Source: Streptococcus toyakuensis
GTDB taxonomy: Bacteria > Bacillota > Bacilli > Lactobacillales > Streptococcaceae
Direction of reading: 5' to 3'
DNA length: 64,000 nt
Assembly (NCBI RefSeq): GCF_024346585.1
Contig: NZ_AP024523.1
Location: 753,001-817,000 of the forward strand
Shown here one piece after another: positions 43,670 to 52,444 of the stretch (positions within the stretch are counted from its first letter, which is position 1; each line of letters begins with the position of its first letter). The notes beneath the pieces were generated by a model. It ran no database searches, had not been told where the DNA came from, and worked only from the letters and a program-made list of their open reading frames with translations. A program made the position numbers and the translations under genes.

Positions 43670-43707
43670 TCAAAAAGCCGTTTCAAAGCGGTTTTTTTGT
43701 TATAATG
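43670..43707 (+). terminator. Terminator fused to an extended -10 promoter, second copy
   Basis: Nearly the same sequence as 42645-42679: AAAAAGCCG ... CGGTTTTTTT then TGTTATAAT for the DUF2829 gene. Confidence 0.7.
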
Positions 43708-43741
43708 AAGGGGAGAATTATTGATATTAAAGGAGAAAAGC

Positions 43742-43978
43742 ATGACATTTGAAGAAATTCTACCTGGGTTAAAGGCTAAGAAAAAATATGTACGAACTGG
43801 TTGGGGAGGTGCTGAAAACTATGTCCAACTTTTTGACACCATTGAACAAAACGGGGTTGCACTTGAAGTGACACCTTATTTCCTGATCAACGTTTCCGGG
43901 GAGGGAGAAGGTTTTTCCATGTGGAGCCCGACACCTTGTGATGTTTTGGCGACGGATTGGGTAGAAGTGCATGACTAA
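43742..43978 (+). CDS. DUF2829 family protein
   Basis: 78 aa from ATG 43742 (AAAGGAG). The pattern MTFEEILPGLKAKKKYVRTGWGG ... PYFLINVSGEGEGFSMWSPTPCDVLATDWVEV is typical of DUF2829, a small domain frequent in phages and Firmicutes, with the W-x-P-x-x-x-D-x-x-x-x-D-W end. Function unknown. Its stop overlaps the next gene by 8 bp. Confidence 0.85.
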   Translation: MTFEEILPGLKAKKKYVRTGWGGAENYVQLFDTIEQNGVALEVTPYFLINVSGEGEGFSMWSPTPCDVLATDWVEVHD

Positions 43979-44669
43979 ACGTGTACTCATTACAGGAGTG
44001 AGTTCAGGAATTGGCCTGGCTCAGGCTCGTCTTTTTTTAGAGAAGGATTATCAAGTTTATGGAGTTGACCAAGGTGAAGATCCACTCTTAGAGGGTGATT
44101 TCCACTTTTTACAGAGAGATTTGACCTTGGACTTAGAGCCTATTTTTGACTGGTGTCCTCAGGTGGATGTTTTGTGCAATACTGCGGGAATTTTGGACGA
44201 TTATAAACCACTTTTGGAACAGACAGCGCAGGACATTCAAGAGATTTTTGAAATTAACTACGTGACTCCTGTTGAGTTGACTCGCTATTATTTGACTCAA
44301 ATGTTGGAGAATAAAAAAGGGATTATTACCAACATGTGCTCTATTGCTTCGAGCCTGGCAGGTGGTGGTGGTCATGCCTATACTTCTTCGAAGCACGCCT
44401 TGGCTGGATTTACCAAGCAGTTGGCTCTAGACTATGCTGGAGCTGGGATTCAGATCTTTGGTATCGCTCCAGGAGCAGTCAAGACAGCTATGACTGCTGC
44501 GGACTTTGAGCCAGGTGGTTTAGCGGACTGGGTGGCTAGTGAAACACCAATCAAGCGCTGGATCGAACCAGAGGAAATAGCAGAGATTAGCCTTTTCTTA
44601 GCAAGTGGAAAAGCAAGCGTCATGCAAGGACAAATCTTGACAATAGATGGTGGCTGGTCTTTGAAGTAG
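43971..44669 (+). CDS. Short-chain dehydrogenase/reductase (FabG-like)
   Basis: 232 aa Rossmann enzyme. NAD(P)-binding GVSSGIG at the N-terminus, NTAG as the NNAG-type motif, catalytic Ser in MCSIASSLAGGGG and Tyr-x3-Lys in YTSSKHAL. The C-terminal ISLFLASGKASVMQGQILTIDGGWSL is the usual SDR end. Annotated in relatives as 3-oxoacyl-ACP reductase, but fatty-acid synthesis genes are not nearby, so the true substrate is open. Overlaps DUF2829 by 8 bp. Confidence 0.9.
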   Translation: MTKRVLITGVSSGIGLAQARLFLEKDYQVYGVDQGEDPLLEGDFHFLQRDLTLDLEPIFDWCPQVDVLCNTAGILDDYKPLLEQTAQDIQEIFEINYVTPVELTRYYLTQMLENKKGIITNMCSIASSLAGGGGHAYTSSKHALAGFTKQLALDYAGAGIQIFGIAPGAVKTAMTAADFEPGGLADWVASETPIKRWIEPEEIAEISLFLASGKASVMQGQILTIDGGWSLK

Positions 44670-44679
44670 GAGGAGTTGG

Positions 44680-44820
44680 ATGGATATTCAAGAGATCACA
44701 GAAGAAAATGCATCGCCACTAGTCTTGAAGGTCAAAGCAGAGTTATTAGTATTTCCAGAACTGGGCAATACTTTTTACATGAATTGGAAGGTGAATGATG
44801 AGAAACCAACTAGCTCTTAG
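44680..44820 (+). CDS. 46-aa small protein or truncated gene
   Basis: ATG 44680 follows AGGAG and encodes MDIQEITEENASPLVLKVKA ... FPELGNTFYMNWKVNDEKPTSS. It begins 11 bases after the SDR stop and overlaps the start of the next gene by 26 bp in another frame. Acidic, no signal peptide. It may be the N-terminus of a longer protein that lost its end. Not recognised. Confidence 0.5.
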   Translation: MDIQEITEENASPLVLKVKAELLVFPELGNTFYMNWKVNDEKPTSS

Positions 44821-45667
44821 TGGCGAAAAAATTATTGAAAAAGTTTATCCTCAAGTATTTCACCACATTGGAATGATTCGTGGGGAATATTTGTTGAGAG
44901 AGCTTAATCAAAACATCATATTAGCAAGTTGTCAGCAATTTGTAAAAGATTATCTAGACACCATTTGCTCCTTGTATTCAGATGAAGAAGTCTGGTATCG
45001 TTTTTCAGAATTAACGAATACAGAAGCCAATTGTCTAAAGGGGACTAAAGAGTATTTTGATGAAAATCATCCCTTATTTGGATATAGAGGAACTAGGCGT
45101 TTGCTGGCGTGTCCGGATGAATTTCAGGCTGAAGCACATGTCGTTACAGAAGTTTATCAAAACAATCCCAATCTATCTGCTATCTTTCCTTTTGTCAATG
45201 ATGCTGAGCAGTTAAAGCAAGCTATCACAGTATTGCGTCAGCAGGGTTTCACTGGAAAAATTGGAACGATGATTGAATTACCGTCAGCGTATTTTGACTT
45301 ATCTAGTATACTGGAAACGGGCATTTCAAAGATTGTAGTTGGAATGAATGATTTGACTTCTTTTATTTTTGCCACTGTGAGAAACAGTCAATGGCATGAT
45401 ATGGAAAATCCAATAATGTTAGATATGCTAAGACAGATGCAGGATAAAGCAAGGATGAAAAAGATTGACTTTGCTGTAGCAGGCTATCTGAATGATTCTT
45501 TCATACAAAAAATGAATCAGTTGAGTATCAAGTGCATTATTCACTACAGTTCTATTCTAGAGATTTTTGATTTAGAAATTGACCATCCAGATCATCTTAA
45601 ACACATAAAAGAAGAAAGTAAAAAATTACAAAGGAGCACCCATGACACCGCAAGAAATGTGGAATGA
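44795..45667 (+). CDS. Stand-alone PEP-utilizing-enzyme C-terminal (TIM-barrel) protein
   Basis: 290 aa that correspond only to the PEP/pyruvate-binding barrel of PEP synthase and pyruvate-phosphate dikinase: IGMIRGEYLLRE, FGYRGTRRLLACPDEFQAEA, IFPFVNDAEQL, GTMIELPSAYFDL, VVGMNDLTSF. The phosphohistidine swivel and ATP-grasp domains are absent, and the conserved C-terminal catalytic Cys motif is not seen, so full dikinase action is impossible alone. Start ATG 44795 (or 44798). It overlaps the ASCH gene by 26 bp. Possible roles: sensor or lyase-like enzyme; unknown. Confidence 0.8.
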   Translation: MMRNQLALSGEKIIEKVYPQVFHHIGMIRGEYLLRELNQNIILASCQQFVKDYLDTICSLYSDEEVWYRFSELTNTEANCLKGTKEYFDENHPLFGYRGTRRLLACPDEFQAEAHVVTEVYQNNPNLSAIFPFVNDAEQLKQAITVLRQQGFTGKIGTMIELPSAYFDLSSILETGISKIVVGMNDLTSFIFATVRNSQWHDMENPIMLDMLRQMQDKARMKKIDFAVAGYLNDSFIQKMNQLSIKCIIHYSSILEIFDLEIDHPDHLKHIKEESKKLQRSTHDTARNVE

Positions 45668-46082
45668 CTACAAGAAAATTAACCCCTCTATAGGAGATGA
45701 AATCGATGCTTGGGCTTTTGGAGTGGAACCAGATCTTTTAGCAGATTTGGTTTTAAAAGGCGAAAAGACTGCAACAGCCTCAACCTACGACCTCTATGCA
45801 CTAGAAGCCGAGTCTCTTCCTCAAGAAGGGACCTTTGATGTCATTTTAGACAGTCAAAATCAGGCTGTCTGTATTGTCAAAATTATAAAGGTTTCTGTCC
45901 AGCCCTACAATCAAGTTTCTGCTGACCATGCCTTTAAGGAAGGGGAAGGTGACAAATCCCTAGCCTATTGGCGTCAGGTTCATGAGGATTGTTTCGCCGA
46001 GTGGCTGAGAGAAGCAGGACTGATTTTTACACCTGAAAGCAAGGTTGTTCTAGAAGAATTTCACAAGGTCTACCCACTGTAG
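45642..46082 (+). CDS. ASCH domain protein
   Basis: 146 aa. The ASCH fold signature is present: FGVEPDLLADLVLKGEKTATAS (G-x-K-x-x-T-x-S), DSQNQAVCIVKIIKVSVQP and EGEGDKSLAYWRQVHEDCFAEW. ASCH domains are thought to bind RNA or modified nucleosides; related E. coli YqfB is an N4-acetylcytidine amidohydrolase. Ribosome site AAAGGAG inside the previous gene, with 26 bp overlap. Confidence 0.88.
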   Translation: MTPQEMWNDYKKINPSIGDEIDAWAFGVEPDLLADLVLKGEKTATASTYDLYALEAESLPQEGTFDVILDSQNQAVCIVKIIKVSVQPYNQVSADHAFKEGEGDKSLAYWRQVHEDCFAEWLREAGLIFTPESKVVLEEFHKVYPL

Positions 46083-46143
46083 ACTGTTAGACGGAAGAAA
46101 GTTTTGGAAATCACCGTCCAATCCTTTTTTCTCAAGCAAAACA

Positions 46144-46181
46144 TGATATAATAAGTTTGTTTGAAGAAGAGCTCTAGCTCT
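46144..46181 (+). promoter_or_regulatory. pepN promoter and leader hairpin
   Basis: Extended TGA-TATAAT (46144-46152) followed by a 5'-leader inverted repeat AAGAGCT/AGCTCTT near 46166-46181. Confidence 0.6.
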
Positions 46182-46203
46182 TAAACTTAGATAGGAGAAA
46201 ACT

Positions 46204-48750
46204 ATGCAAGCAGTTGAACATTTTATTAAGCAATTTGTTCCTGAACATTATGATTTATTTTTAGATTTGAGTCGTGAGACTAAGACGTTTTCAGGGAAAG
46301 TGACCATCACTGGTCAAGCACAGAGTGACCGTATTTCCCTCCACCAAAAAGACTTGGAAATCGCCACTGTAGAAGTTGCAGGTCAAGCTCGCCCATTTAC
46401 AGTTGACCATGACAATGAAGCCCTTCATATTGAACTTGCTGAAGCAGGTCAAGTTGAAGTGGTTATCGCTTTCTCAGGAAGAATTACAGACAACATGACA
46501 GGGATTTACCCATCTTACTACACAGTTGATGGAGTCAAGAAGGAAGTATTGTCTACTCAGTTCGAGAGCCATTTTGCGCGCGAAGCCTTCCCATGTGTGG
46601 ATGAGCCAGAAGCCAAAGCAACTTTTGACCTCTCTCTACGTTTTGACCAAGCAGAAGGTGAATTGGCCTTGTCTAATATGCCAGAAATCGAAGTTGAAAA
46701 CCGTAAGGAAACAGGTATCTGGAAGTTTGAGACAACACCTCGCATGTCTTCTTACTTGTTAGCCTTTGTTGCGGGTGATTTGCAAGGTGTGACGGCTAAA
46801 ACTAAAAACGGTACTCTCGTAGGTGTCTACTCAACCAAAGCTCATCCACTATCTAACCTTGATTTCTCACTCGACATCGCCGTTCGCTCAATCGAGTTTT
46901 ATGAAGATTACTACGGAGTTAAGTACCCAATTCCTCAATCTCTCCACATCGCCCTTCCTGACTTCTCAGCTGGAGCTATGGAAAACTGGGGTCTTGTGAC
47001 CTACCGTGAAGTTTACTTGGTTGTGGATGAGAACTCTACCTTTGCCAGCCGTCAACAAGTTGCCCTTGTTGTGGCCCATGAATTGGCTCACCAATGGTTT
47101 GGTAACCTCGTAACTATGAAATGGTGGGATGACCTTTGGCTCAATGAAAGCTTTGCTAACATGATGGAGTACGTCTGTGTGGATGCTATTGAACCAAGCT
47201 GGAATATCTTTGAAGATTTCCAAACAGGTGGTGTTCCGTCTGCCTTGAAACGTGATGCGACTGATGGTGTTCAGTCTGTTCACGTCGAAGTGAAACATCC
47301 AGATGAAATCAATACGCTCTTTGACGGAGCTATCGTCTATGCCAAAGGAAGTCGCCTCATGCATATGCTTCGCCGTTGGCTAGGTGATGCCGATTTTGCC
47401 AAAGGTTTACATGCCTACTTTGAAAAACATCAATACAGCAATACAATTGGTCGTGACCTTTGGGATGCTCTTGGTCAAGCGTCTGGACGTGATGTCGCAG
47501 CCTTCATGGATTCTTGGTTGGAACAACCTGGTTATCCAGTTCTCACTGTCAAAGTTGAAAATGATGTCTTGAAGATTTCACAAAAACAATTCTTCATCGG
47601 TGAGCACGAAGATAAGAATCGCCTCTGGGTTGTACCACTCAACAGCAACTGGAAAGGCTTGCCAGATACACTTGAAACTGAAAGTATCGAAATCCCTGGC
47701 TACGCAGCTCTTCTTGCTGAAAACAAAGGAGCTCTTCGTCTCAACACTGAAAATACAGCCCACTACATTACCGACTATCAAGGAGACTTGTTGGATGCAG
47801 TTCTTGCTGACCTAGTTGAGCTTGATAACACAAGCAAACTGCAAATCGTCCAAGAACGTCGCTTGCTTGCTGAAGCAGGGCACATTTCTTATGCTGACTT
47901 GCTCCCAGTCCTTGATAAACTTGCTAAGGAAGAGTCTTACCTTGTGGTTTCAGCTGTTTCTCAAGTGATTTCTGCCCTTGAGCGCTTTATCGACGAAGAA
48001 ACAGAAGCTGAAAAAGCATTCAAAGCACTAGTTGCTAAATTGGCTCGTCACAACTATGATCGTCTTGGTTTCGAAGCTAAAGAAGGGGAATCAGATGAGG
48101 ATGAATTGGTTCGTCAGTTGGCCGTTTCTATGATGATTCGCTCAAATGATGCAGCAGCTAGTCAAGTCGCTAGCCAAATCTTCGCAGCTCACAAGGAGAA
48201 TCTTGCAGGACTTCCAGCAGCCATTCGTTCACAAGTTCTGATCAATGAGATGAAACATCATGAAACTAAAGACTTGTTAGCAGTTTATCTTGATACTTAT
48301 ACGCACGCAACAGATGCGGTCTTTAAACGTCAGTTGGCAGCAGCTCTTGCATACAGTACAGATGCGGATAATATCCAAAACTTGATTACTTCTTGGAAGG
48401 ACAAATTTGTAGTTAAACCACAGGATTTGTCTGCTTGGTACTTCCAGTTCTTAAGCCATCAGGCAACTCAGGAAACAGCATGGTCTTGGGCTCGTGAAAA
48501 TTGGGCTTGGATTAAGGCAGCTCTTGGTGGAGATATGAGCTTTGATAGCTTTGTTATCCTTCCTGCTCACGTGTTTAAGACTCAGCAACTCTTGGCAGAG
48601 TACAAGGAATTCTTTGAACCGCAACTTTCTGACCTTGCTCTTAGCCGTAACATCGGTATGGGAATCAAGGAAATTGCAGCGCGTGTTGACTTGATTAACC
48701 GTGAAAAAGCTGCAGTGGAAGCAGTTGTTCTTCAGTATGGAACTAAATAA
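46204..48750 (+). CDS. pepN: Aminopeptidase N
   Basis: 848-aa M1 zinc aminopeptidase that trims N-terminal residues from peptides in the cytosol. The exopeptidase motif GAMEN is in SAGAMENWGLVTYRE; zinc ligands are HELAHQW and the Glu in WLNESFANMMEYV. The C-terminal helical domain (from about 520) closes the active site. No signal peptide. Supports use of imported peptides in this amino-acid-requiring genus. Its terminator (48768-48812) precedes ciaR. Confidence 0.97.
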   Translation: MQAVEHFIKQFVPEHYDLFLDLSRETKTFSGKVTITGQAQSDRISLHQKDLEIATVEVAGQARPFTVDHDNEALHIELAEAGQVEVVIAFSGRITDNMTGIYPSYYTVDGVKKEVLSTQFESHFAREAFPCVDEPEAKATFDLSLRFDQAEGELALSNMPEIEVENRKETGIWKFETTPRMSSYLLAFVAGDLQGVTAKTKNGTLVGVYSTKAHPLSNLDFSLDIAVRSIEFYEDYYGVKYPIPQSLHIALPDFSAGAMENWGLVTYREVYLVVDENSTFASRQQVALVVAHELAHQWFGNLVTMKWWDDLWLNESFANMMEYVCVDAIEPSWNIFEDFQTGGVPSALKRDATDGVQSVHVEVKHPDEINTLFDGAIVYAKGSRLMHMLRRWLGDADFAKGLHAYFEKHQYSNTIGRDLWDALGQASGRDVAAFMDSWLEQPGYPVLTVKVENDVLKISQKQFFIGEHEDKNRLWVVPLNSNWKGLPDTLETESIEIPGYAALLAENKGALRLNTENTAHYITDYQGDLLDAVLADLVELDNTSKLQIVQERRLLAEAGHISYADLLPVLDKLAKEESYLVVSAVSQVISALERFIDEETEAEKAFKALVAKLARHNYDRLGFEAKEGESDEDELVRQLAVSMMIRSNDAAASQVASQIFAAHKENLAGLPAAIRSQVLINEMKHHETKDLLAVYLDTYTHATDAVFKRQLAAALAYSTDADNIQNLITSWKDKFVVKPQDLSAWYFQFLSHQATQETAWSWARENWAWIKAALGGDMSFDSFVILPAHVFKTQQLLAEYKEFFEPQLSDLALSRNIGMGIKEIAARVDLINREKAAVEAVVLQYGTK

Positions 48751-48767
48751 TCAAGACTAAATAAAAG

Positions 48768-48812
48768 AAAACTCAGCTATCTCATGTAAAATGCAGAGAG
48801 TTGAGTTTTTTT
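48768..48812 (+). terminator. pepN terminator
   Basis: AAAACTCA (48767-48774) / TGAGTTTT (48802-48809) outer stem with T run, inner CTC/GAG pairing. Confidence 0.7.
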
Positions 48813-48822
48813 AAGGCAAATT

Positions 48823-48831
48823 TGGTATAAT
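48823..48831 (+). promoter_or_regulatory. ciaR promoter
   Basis: Extended TGG-TATAAT (48823-48831). Immediately upstream, TTTAAG-GCAAA-TTTGGT resembles a half-degenerate CiaR box (TTTAAG-N5-TTTAAG), which would allow autoregulation; only the first half is exact. Confidence 0.55.
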
Positions 48832-48855
48832 GGTTTTAATAAGGAGGAGTTTCTC

Positions 48856-49530
48856 ATGATAAAAATCTTATTAGTTGAGGATGACCTAGGCCTGTCAAAT
48901 TCAGTATTTGACTTTTTAGACGATTTTGCGGATGTCATGCAGGTATTTGATGGAGAAGAAGGTCTCTACGAAGCTGAGAGTGGCGTCTATGACTTGATTT
49001 TGCTCGATTTGATGTTGCCAGAAAAAAATGGTTTCCAAGTCTTGAAAGAATTGCGTGAAAAGGGAATTACGACCCCGGTTCTGATCATGACTGCCAAGGA
49101 AAGTTTGGATGACAAGGGACATGGATTTGAACTAGGAGCGGATGATTATCTGACCAAACCTTTCTACCTAGAAGAACTCAAAATGCGGATTCAGGCCCTT
49201 CTCAAACGTTCAGGTAAGTTTAATGAGAACACCTTAACTTATGGAAATATTGTGGTTAATCTGTCTACAAATACCGTTAAAGTCGAAGATACTCCTGTCG
49301 AATTGCTGGGGAAAGAATTTGATTTACTAGTTTATTTCCTTCAAAATCAAAATGTTATTTTGCCGAAGACTCAGATTTTTGATCGTTTATGGGGATTTGA
49401 TAGTGATACAACGATTTCGGTTGTTGAAGTCTATGTTTCAAAAGTCCGTAAGAAATTAAAAGGAACCACTTTTGCAGAGAATTTGCAAACCTTGCGCAGT
49501 GTTGGGTATATTTTAAAAGATGTTCAGTAA
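48856..49530 (+). CDS. ciaR: Response regulator CiaR
   Basis: 224-aa OmpR/PhoB-type regulator. The receiver domain has the acidic pocket (LVEDD), phospho-acceptor in [14 protein letters not shown] and the switch Lys in LTKPF. The C-terminal winged helix ends TLRSVGYIL. CiaR controls competence, beta-lactam tolerance and virulence genes via TTTAAG direct repeats and small RNAs in pneumococci. Ribosome site AAGGAGGAG. Its stop overlaps ciaH by 11 bp. Confidence 0.97.
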   Translation: MIKILLVEDDLGLSNSVFDFLDDFADVMQVFDGEEGLYEAESGVYDLILLDLMLPEKNGFQVLKELREKGITTPVLIMTAKESLDDKGHGFELGADDYLTKPFYLEELKMRIQALLKRSGKFNENTLTYGNIVVNLSTNTVKVEDTPVELLGKEFDLLVYFLQNQNVILPKTQIFDRLWGFDSDTTISVVEVYVSKVRKKLKGTTFAENLQTLRSVGYILKDVQ

Positions 49531-50854
49531 ACTAAAAAAAACATGGTATGCGGATGACTTTAGTTACTTTATCCGCAACTTTGGTGTCTTTACCCTGATT
49601 TTCTCTACCATGACCTTGATTATTTTGCAGGTCATGCACTCGAGCCTTTATACTTCGGTGGATGATACACTCCATGGCTTGAGTAACAATCCTCAGGCAG
49701 TTATTCAGCTTGCGGTAAATAGGGCAACAGAAGAGATTAAAGATTTAGAGAATGCCGCTACAGATGCTAGCAAGACGGAGATAAAACCCAATGTTAGTTC
49801 AAATACAGAGGTCATTCTCTTTGATAAGAATTTTACCCAACTCCTTTCTGGAAACCGATTTTTGGGCTTGGATAAGATTAAGTTAGAGAAAAAAGAACTA
49901 GGCCATATCTATCAGATTCAGGTTTTTAATAGCTATGGACAGGAAGAAATCTATCGCATGATCTTGATGGAAACGAATATTAGTTCGGTTTCAACCAATA
50001 TCAAGTATGCGGCTGTCTTGATTAATACCAGTCAGTTGGAGCAGGCCAGTCAAAAGCATGAGCAATTGATTGTGATTGTGATGGCAAGTTTCTGGATTTT
50101 GTCTTTACTTGCCAGTCTCTATCTAGCTAGGGTCAGTGTTAGGCCCCTGCTTGAGAGCATGCAGAAACAACAGTCCTTTGTGGAAAATGCTAGTCATGAG
50201 TTACGAACTCCACTTGCTGTTTTACAAAATCGTTTAGAGACCCTTTTCCGTAAGCCAGAAGCTACCATTATGGATGTGAGTGAAAGCATTGCATCGAGTT
50301 TGGAAGAGGTTCGAAATATGCGGTTTTTGACGACAAACTTGCTGAACTTAGCTCGGAGAGATGATGGTATTAAGCCGGAATTTGCTGAAGTTCCTACTAG
50401 CTTTTTTAACACGACTTTCACAAACTATGAGATGATTGCTTCTGAAAATGACCGTGTCTTCCGTTTTGAAAATCGCATCCATCGAACGATTGTCACAGAT
50501 CAGCTTCTCTTGAAACAATTGATGACCATCCTATTTGATAATGCTATCAAATACACTGAGGAGGATGGTGAAATTGATTTTATGATTTCAGCGACTGATC
50601 GTAATCTTTATTTGCTAGTTTCCGATAATGGAGTCGGTATCTCAGCAGAAGATAAGAAGAAAATTTTTGATCGTTTTTATCGAGTGGATAAGGCTAGAAC
50701 CCGTCAAAAAGGTGGTTTTGGTTTAGGATTATCCCTAGCCAAGCAAATTGTAGATGCCCTAAAAGGAACCATTACTGTTAAAGATAATAAACCAAAGGGA
50801 ACAATTTTTGAAGTGAAGATTGCCATCCACACACCATCTAAAAAGAAAAAATAA
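49520..50854 (+). CDS. ciaH: Sensor histidine kinase CiaH
   Basis: 444 aa. Two membrane helices (about 20-42 and 188-208) flank an extracytoplasmic sensor domain of about 145 residues. H-box [15 protein letters not shown] (phospho-His), N-box [13 protein letters not shown]1 DNGVGIS, G2 [11 protein letters not shown]. Mutations in this protein cause cefotaxime resistance in laboratory pneumococci; I see no way to judge that here. Translationally coupled to ciaR. Confidence 0.97.
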   Translation: MFSKLKKTWYADDFSYFIRNFGVFTLIFSTMTLIILQVMHSSLYTSVDDTLHGLSNNPQAVIQLAVNRATEEIKDLENAATDASKTEIKPNVSSNTEVILFDKNFTQLLSGNRFLGLDKIKLEKKELGHIYQIQVFNSYGQEEIYRMILMETNISSVSTNIKYAAVLINTSQLEQASQKHEQLIVIVMASFWILSLLASLYLARVSVRPLLESMQKQQSFVENASHELRTPLAVLQNRLETLFRKPEATIMDVSESIASSLEEVRNMRFLTTNLLNLARRDDGIKPEFAEVPTSFFNTTFTNYEMIASENDRVFRFENRIHRTIVTDQLLLKQLMTILFDNAIKYTEEDGEIDFMISATDRNLYLLVSDNGVGISAEDKKKIFDRFYRVDKARTRQKGGFGLGLSLAKQIVDALKGTITVKDNKPKGTIFEVKIAIHTPSKKKK

Positions 50855-50886
50855 AAATATCGCTCCGGATGGGGCGATATTTTGGA
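50854..50886. terminator. Bidirectional terminator between ciaH and DUF3270
   Basis: Perfect AAAATATCGC / GCGATATTTT stem (50854-50863 / 50874-50883). Confidence 0.85.
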
Positions 50887-50887
50887 T

Positions 50888-51175
50888 TTATCTTCTACGT
50901 TTTCGTTTGATAATAGACCGTTGAATTTTTAAAACAAGTAAGCTGGATCCGATTGCTGCGGCAAAGGCAAAAGCAGTTGATAATTTTAATGCTAAAAATA
51001 TAAAACTAAAGATAGCAATACAGATACAAAAAACAGCGATATTAACAAAAAATAGGATTTCCTTGAGATTGGCATCAGATTGCGCTTCAGGTGTATAATC
51101 TTGATATCGAGGAACCTGTTGGCTTAATTCTTCTTGATAGTCTACCTCATAGGACTGTAATTTTCTTACGGGCAT
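50888..51175 (-). CDS. DUF3270 membrane protein
   Basis: 95 aa, streptococcal family. A cytosolic N-terminus with Q/E/Y-rich sequence (LQSYEVDYQEELSQQVPRYQ) precedes two adjacent membrane helices (ILFFVNIAVFCICIAIFSFIFL; STAFAFAAAIGSSLLVL) and a very basic tail (QRSIIKRKRRR). Function unknown. Convergent with ciaH and sharing its terminator. GGAGA ribosome site before ATG 51175. Confidence 0.82.
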   Translation of the reverse strand: MPVRKLQSYEVDYQEELSQQVPRYQDYTPEAQSDANLKEILFFVNIAVFCICIAIFSFIFLALKLSTAFAFAAAIGSSLLVLKIQRSIIKRKRRR

Positions 51176-51298
51176 TATTCTCTCCTTAACAGTACATACC
51201 TATTTTATCATTTTTTCAGCAGAGAATTATTACAGAAAGGTTACAATAAGAATAAAGTCCCTTTTCATTTTTAAAGAATGGCTGATTTTCCAGAAATG

Positions 51299-51315
51299 TG
51301 GTATAATTTTTCTTA
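51299..51315 (+). promoter_or_regulatory. Promoter giving a predicted leaderless mRNA (U32 gene)
   Basis: TGG-TATAAT (TATAAT 51302-51307) ends 8 nt before the A of ATG 51315, which is where transcription should begin. No ribosome site can fit. Confidence 0.6.
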
Positions 51316-52244
51316 TGGAAAAGATTATCATTACAGCAACTGCTGAAAGTATTGAACAAGTTAAACAACTGCTCGAAGCTGGCGTAGACCGTATCTATGT
51401 CGGTGAGAAAGATTTTGGCCTTCGTCTGCCGACAACCTTTAGTCATGACCAATTGCGTGAAATTGCTAAGCTGGTTCATGATGATGGTAAAGAATTGATC
51501 GTTGCGGTTAACGCCCTCATGCACCAAGATATGATGGATCGTATCAAGCCTTTCTTAGACTTTTTGGAAGAAATCAAGACAGACTACATTACGATTGGGG
51601 ATGCAGGTGTCTTTTACGTAGTCAACCGCGATGGTTATTCCTTTAAGACCATCTACGATGCTTCAACCATGGTAACTAGCAGTCGCCAGATTAACTTCTG
51701 GGGACAAAAGGCTGGCGCATCTGAGGCTGTTTTGGCGCGTGAAATTCCATCTGCTGAACTCTTCAAAATGCCAGAGATTTTGGAAATTCCTGCTGAAGTT
51801 TTGGTTTACGGAGCTAGCGTTATTCACCATTCTAAGCGTCCTCTCTTACAAAACTATTATAACTTTACACATATCGATGACGAAAAGACTCGCAAGCGTG
51901 ACCTCTTCTTGGCTGAGCCAAGTGACCCAGAGAGCCACTATTCCATTTTTGAAGACAATCATGGTACCCATATCTTTGCCAATAACGACCTTGATTTGAT
52001 GACAAAATTGACAGAATTGGTAGAGCATGGTTTCACTCACTGGAAACTAGAAGGGCTCTACACTCCTGGTCAGAACTTTGTTGAGATTGCAAAACTCTTT
52101 ATTCAAGCGCGTAGCTTGATTCAAGAGGGTAACTTTAGCCATGACCAAGCCTTCTTGCTGGATGAAGAAGTGCGTAAACTTCACCCTAAAAACCGTTTCC
52201 TTGATACAGGATTTTATGACTACGATCCTGACATGGTTAAATAA
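51315..52244 (+). CDS. Peptidase U32 family protein (first of the usual pair)
   Basis: 309 aa TIM-barrel-like protein, short U32 form. It begins MEKIIITATAESIEQVKQLLEAGVDRIYVGEKDFGLRLP and has TYDAS-like IYDASTMVTSSRQI and KLEGLYTPGQNF, U32 motifs. Long U32 members act in tRNA ho5U modification or as collagenase-like proteases; this short form usually has a longer partner elsewhere. No partner gene is adjacent here. Its mRNA is predicted to be leaderless. Terminator at 52258-52299. Confidence 0.85.
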   Translation: MEKIIITATAESIEQVKQLLEAGVDRIYVGEKDFGLRLPTTFSHDQLREIAKLVHDDGKELIVAVNALMHQDMMDRIKPFLDFLEEIKTDYITIGDAGVFYVVNRDGYSFKTIYDASTMVTSSRQINFWGQKAGASEAVLAREIPSAELFKMPEILEIPAEVLVYGASVIHHSKRPLLQNYYNFTHIDDEKTRKRDLFLAEPSDPESHYSIFEDNHGTHIFANNDLDLMTKLTELVEHGFTHWKLEGLYTPGQNFVEIAKLFIQARSLIQEGNFSHDQAFLLDEEVRKLHPKNRFLDTGFYDYDPDMVK

Positions 52245-52257
52245 AGTAAATGGATAG

Positions 52258-52299
52258 TTGAGAGAAGGAAGATGCAAACATTTCTTCTCTCAATTTTTC
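52258..52299 (+). terminator. U32 gene terminator
   Basis: TTGAGAGAAG / CTTCTCTCAA perfect 10-bp stem with T run. Confidence 0.9.
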
Positions 52300-52426
52300 T
52301 TATTTCTTCACTATTTTCAAAAAATTAGCAGGCTGGGATAATCTATTTGCTGGGATTTTTAAGAAAAGTGACCTTCTTGTGTTTGAAAATTATCCCATGT
52401 TTGCAGGTGCCAAATGGCCCTTTTTT

Positions 52427-52444
52427 TGGTATAATTTTTTATAA
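52427..52444 (+). promoter_or_regulatory. Promoter giving a predicted leaderless mRNA (dinG-like gene)
   Basis: TGG-TATAAT (TATAAT 52430-52435) ends 9 nt before the A of ATG 52444. Only T and A lie between. Confidence 0.6.

Noticed and set aside
48815..48831. A firm CiaR binding site at the ciaR promoter.
   Set aside because: Only the first TTTAAG half is exact; the second half reads TTTGGT. Mentioned as a possibility only.
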